DNA of 6,940 nt from Flavobacteriales bacterium. GTDB lineage: Bacteria > Bacteroidota > Bacteroidia > Flavobacteriales_D > Sanyastnellaceae. Position 1 is the first letter of the stretch, and each line of letters opens with the position of its first letter. The stretch spans positions 1 through 6,940 of the forward strand of contig JAPKBK010000096.1 of assembly GCA_028823435.1 (NCBI GenBank). The letters are read 5' to 3'. A model generated the notes under the pieces. It did no database searches, was not told the origin of the DNA, and was given only the letters and a program-made list of their open reading frames with translations. Shown here in pieces: positions 4,875 to 6,940 of this stretch. A program made the position numbers and the translations under genes.

Positions 4875-5801
4875 ATGACGCGTACAAATTTTGAGCAACT
4901 GCTCGAAGCCGGATCACATTTCGGCCACCTCAAGAGCAAGTGGAATCCACACATGGCTCCGTTTATCTTCACAGAGAAGAAAGGAATTCACATTATTGAT
5001 CTGCACAAGACCATCGTTAAGATAGACGAGGCTGCAGCTGCAATGAAACAAATTGCAAAAAGCGGAAAGAAGATTCTTTTCGTTTCTACAAAAAAGCAAG
5101 GTCAAGACATCGTCTCTACTCACGCGACCTCTATAGGTATGCCTTATGTGACAGAGCGTTGGTCTGGGGGTATGCTTACAAACTTCGGTACCATCCGTAA
5201 GGCGATTCGTAAGATGACCCAAATCGACAAGATGGGAGAGGACGGTACTTTAGCGATTCTTTCTAAGCGTGAGCGTCTCCAAGTGAGCAGACAGCGTGAT
5301 AAACTAGATAAGATTTTAGGTTCTATTGTAGACATGACCCGTCTTCCAGCGGCGATTTTCATCGTTGATATCCGGAAAGAGCACATCGCACTTGCAGAGG
5401 CTAGAAAGCTAAATATCCCTGTATTTGCAATCGTTGATACAAATAGTGATCCCCGCAATGTGGACTTTGTGATTCCTGCAAATGATGACGCAACGAAATC
5501 TATAGATCTAATTACTCGCACGCTTGCTGAAGCAGTAGCTGAAGGCTTAAACGAACGTAAAGCTGACAAAGCTGAAGCGGACGCTAAGGCGCAACAGCGC
5601 GAAGAGGCAAAAGCAGCAGAGGCGAAAGCTGAAGCAGAAAAAGCTGAAGCAGAAAAAGCAGCAGCAATTGCAGCTGGAGCGGAAGCAGCAGCAGCAGAGC
5701 CAAAGGCAGACGCAGGAGCGGACGCTGGTGAAGTCAAGCCAAAGAGAGCGAGAAAAAAAGTTACCAAGGTTGAGAAACCCGCTGAAGTAAAAAAGGACTA
5801 A
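4875..5801 (+). CDS. rpsB: 30S ribosomal protein S2 (uS2) with long Ala/Glu/Lys C-terminal tail
   Basis: S2 binds the 30S subunit late in assembly, next to S1 and the mRNA exit site. The core (1-225) is canonical: LLEAGSHFGHLKSKWNPHM (9-27), GIHIIDLHKT (37-46), KKILFVSTKKQ (65-75), ERWSGGMLTNFGTIRK (94-109), then LPAAIFIVDI (157-166) and VDTNSDPRNVDFVIPANDDATKSI (187-210, key residues NSDP and NDDA). Residues 226-308 add about 80 residues of low-complexity Ala, Glu and Lys, ending in a basic stretch PKRARKKVTKVEKP. This makes the protein 308 residues against about 240 for E. coli S2. Such tails are known on some Bacteroidota S2 proteins and are probably helical or disordered. The ATG at 4875 is the only start fitting the conserved N-terminus. 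tsf follows after 31 bases, the usual rpsB-tsf pairing. Confidence 0.97.
   Translation: MTRTNFEQLLEAGSHFGHLKSKWNPHMAPFIFTEKKGIHIIDLHKTIVKIDEAAAAMKQIAKSGKKILFVSTKKQGQDIVSTHATSIGMPYVTERWSGGMLTNFGTIRKAIRKMTQIDKMGEDGTLAILSKRERLQVSRQRDKLDKILGSIVDMTRLPAAIFIVDIRKEHIALAEARKLNIPVFAIVDTNSDPRNVDFVIPANDDATKSIDLITRTLAEAVAEGLNERKADKAEADAKAQQREEAKAAEAKAEAEKAEAEKAAAIAAGAEAAAAEPKADAGADAGEVKPKRARKKVTKVEKPAEVKKD
5628..5657 (+). repeat. 15-base tandem duplication in the rpsB tail
   Basis: GCTGAAGCAGAAAAA occurs twice head to tail (5628-5642 and 5643-5657), coding for AEAEK repeated in frame. It sits inside the Ala/Glu/Lys tail of S2 and looks like replication-slippage growth of a low-complexity region, with similar degenerate units around it. 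Confidence 0.85.
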
Positions 5802-5832
5802 CTAGTCTATCACACTATTTACAGATAATATT

Positions 5833-6660
5833 ATGAGTATTACCGCTGCTGAAGTAAAAAAGCTACGTACACAAACGGGCGCCGGCATGATGGATTGCAA
5901 AAATGCACTCCAAGAAGCCGAAGGAAATATGGACAAAGCTGTAGAGATTCTTCGTTTGAAGGGTCAGAAAGTCGCTGCAAAGCGTGGCGATCGTGAGGCA
6001 AGTGAAGGCGTTATTCTTTCAGGCGTTAACACTGATGGCAACACAGGTGTTGTATTGTCCTTAAACTGTGAAACTGATTTTGTTGCTCAAAATGCTGATT
6101 TCATTTCGGTTGCTCAAACAGTTTTAAATCTTGCCATCTCAGAAGGGTGTGATTCCAAGGAAGCTGTTTTAGCAAAGACATACCCAGGATCAGATTTAAC
6201 GGTGGCAGACAAGATTATTGAGGAAACAGGTAAGATCGGAGAGCGCATAGAAATAGGCGCGTTCGATATTGCAAAAGGCGAATCCGTGATATCATACATT
6301 CATCCAGGCAACCGCCTTGCGACTGTTGTAGGGTTTAGCGGTAAAGTTGATGCGACTGTTGGTAGAGATGTCGCAATGCAAGCTGCTGCGATGGCACCAG
6401 TTGCCGTGAATCAATCACTCATTCCAGATGACCTTATTGAGAAAGAGAAAGCAATAGGTAAAGAGCTTGCAATTCAAGAAGGCAAGCCTGCTGAACTTGC
6501 AGAGAAAATTTCTATGGGACGCTTAAACAAGTGGTTCAAAGAGGTTACGCTTGTAAATCAACCATTTATTAAGGATAACAAGCAAACTGTTGAACAATAT
6601 GTTGATGCATCTTGTCCTGGCGTAAAAGTGGAAAGTTTCAGCCGAATTGCCCTGGCATAA
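5833..6660 (+). CDS. tsf: Elongation factor Ts
   Basis: EF-Ts is the cytoplasmic guanine-nucleotide exchange factor that releases GDP from EF-Tu. The 275-residue protein is full length. An N-terminal UBA-like domain (about 1-50) contains VKKLRTQTGAGMMDCKNAL (8-26) and LKGQKVAAKR (42-51). The EF-Tu-contacting TDFVAQN follows at 81-87, and two dimerisation/core subdomains come after it with ISYIHPGNRLATVVGF (about 153-168) and VAMQAAAMAPVAVN (about 180-193). The C-terminus carries GRLNKWFKEVTLVNQPFIKD, the usual end of the core. The ATG at 5833 gives the standard N-terminus MSITAAEVKKLR. It is the last gene of the translation operon, 31 bases after rpsB, and is followed closely by a strong terminator. 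Nothing is missing from the family's key residues that I can see. Confidence 0.98.
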   Translation: MSITAAEVKKLRTQTGAGMMDCKNALQEAEGNMDKAVEILRLKGQKVAAKRGDREASEGVILSGVNTDGNTGVVLSLNCETDFVAQNADFISVAQTVLNLAISEGCDSKEAVLAKTYPGSDLTVADKIIEETGKIGERIEIGAFDIAKGESVISYIHPGNRLATVVGFSGKVDATVGRDVAMQAAAMAPVAVNQSLIPDDLIEKEKAIGKELAIQEGKPAELAEKISMGRLNKWFKEVTLVNQPFIKDNKQTVEQYVDASCPGVKVESFSRIALA

Positions 6661-6693
6661 TCCAGGTTAGCTTCCGCACAAACAACAAAACTT

Positions 6694-6940
<247 letters not shown>

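Noticed and set aside
5144..5767. Long open frame on the minus strand (207 codons) opposite rpsB
   Set aside because: Ser/Ala-rich shadow of the rpsB tail and core; codon structure and conservation clearly belong to rpsB on the plus strand.

Overview
The window looks like a chromosomal segment from a member of the Bacteroidota, most likely a Flavobacteriales-type marine or aquatic bacterium. This rests on four things: the gene order rplM-rpsI-rpsB-tsf-pyrH; the tdk-alr pair; a promoter upstream of rplM that matches the Bacteroidota consensus (TTG, spacer, TAnnTTTG); and the near absence of Shine-Dalgarno sequences before genes that are certainly translated. The taxonomic call is an inference from protein style and layout, not from a search.

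Layout. Positions 1-672 (+) hold the C-terminal membrane half of an RND efflux permease whose start lies outside the window. It converges on a minus-strand operon, tdk-alr (2641 down to 907), coding for thymidine kinase and alanine racemase, with the alr start overlapping the tdk stop. The 234-base gap between the convergent genes has no convincing gene but holds three consecutive hairpins, the last with a U-rich tail. Divergent from tdk is a plus-strand pair: a small lipoprotein (2708-3127) and an overlapping DUF2490-like outer-membrane protein (3114-3812).

From about 3833 onward lies a translation operon: promoter, rplM (L13, GTG start), rpsI (S9), a 124-base leader with a hairpin, rpsB (S2, with a long Ala/Glu/Lys tail) and tsf (EF-Ts). 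It is closed by a strong intrinsic terminator at 6694-6727. pyrH (UMP kinase) starts at 6762, after the terminator, and runs off the window end.

How the genes relate. rplM-rpsI-rpsB-tsf supply ribosome subunits and the elongation factor that recycles EF-Tu. pyrH and tdk feed pyrimidine nucleotide pools. alr makes D-alanine for peptidoglycan. The lipoprotein/DUF2490 pair and the RND pump are envelope components. No mobile element, CRISPR array, phage gene or defence system is visible. Most of the window is ordinary conserved core genome. The items most worth a second look are the structured convergent intergenic region, the apparent loss of thymidine kinase zinc ligands, the rpsB leader hairpin and tail, and the undescribed lipoprotein/DUF2490 pair.
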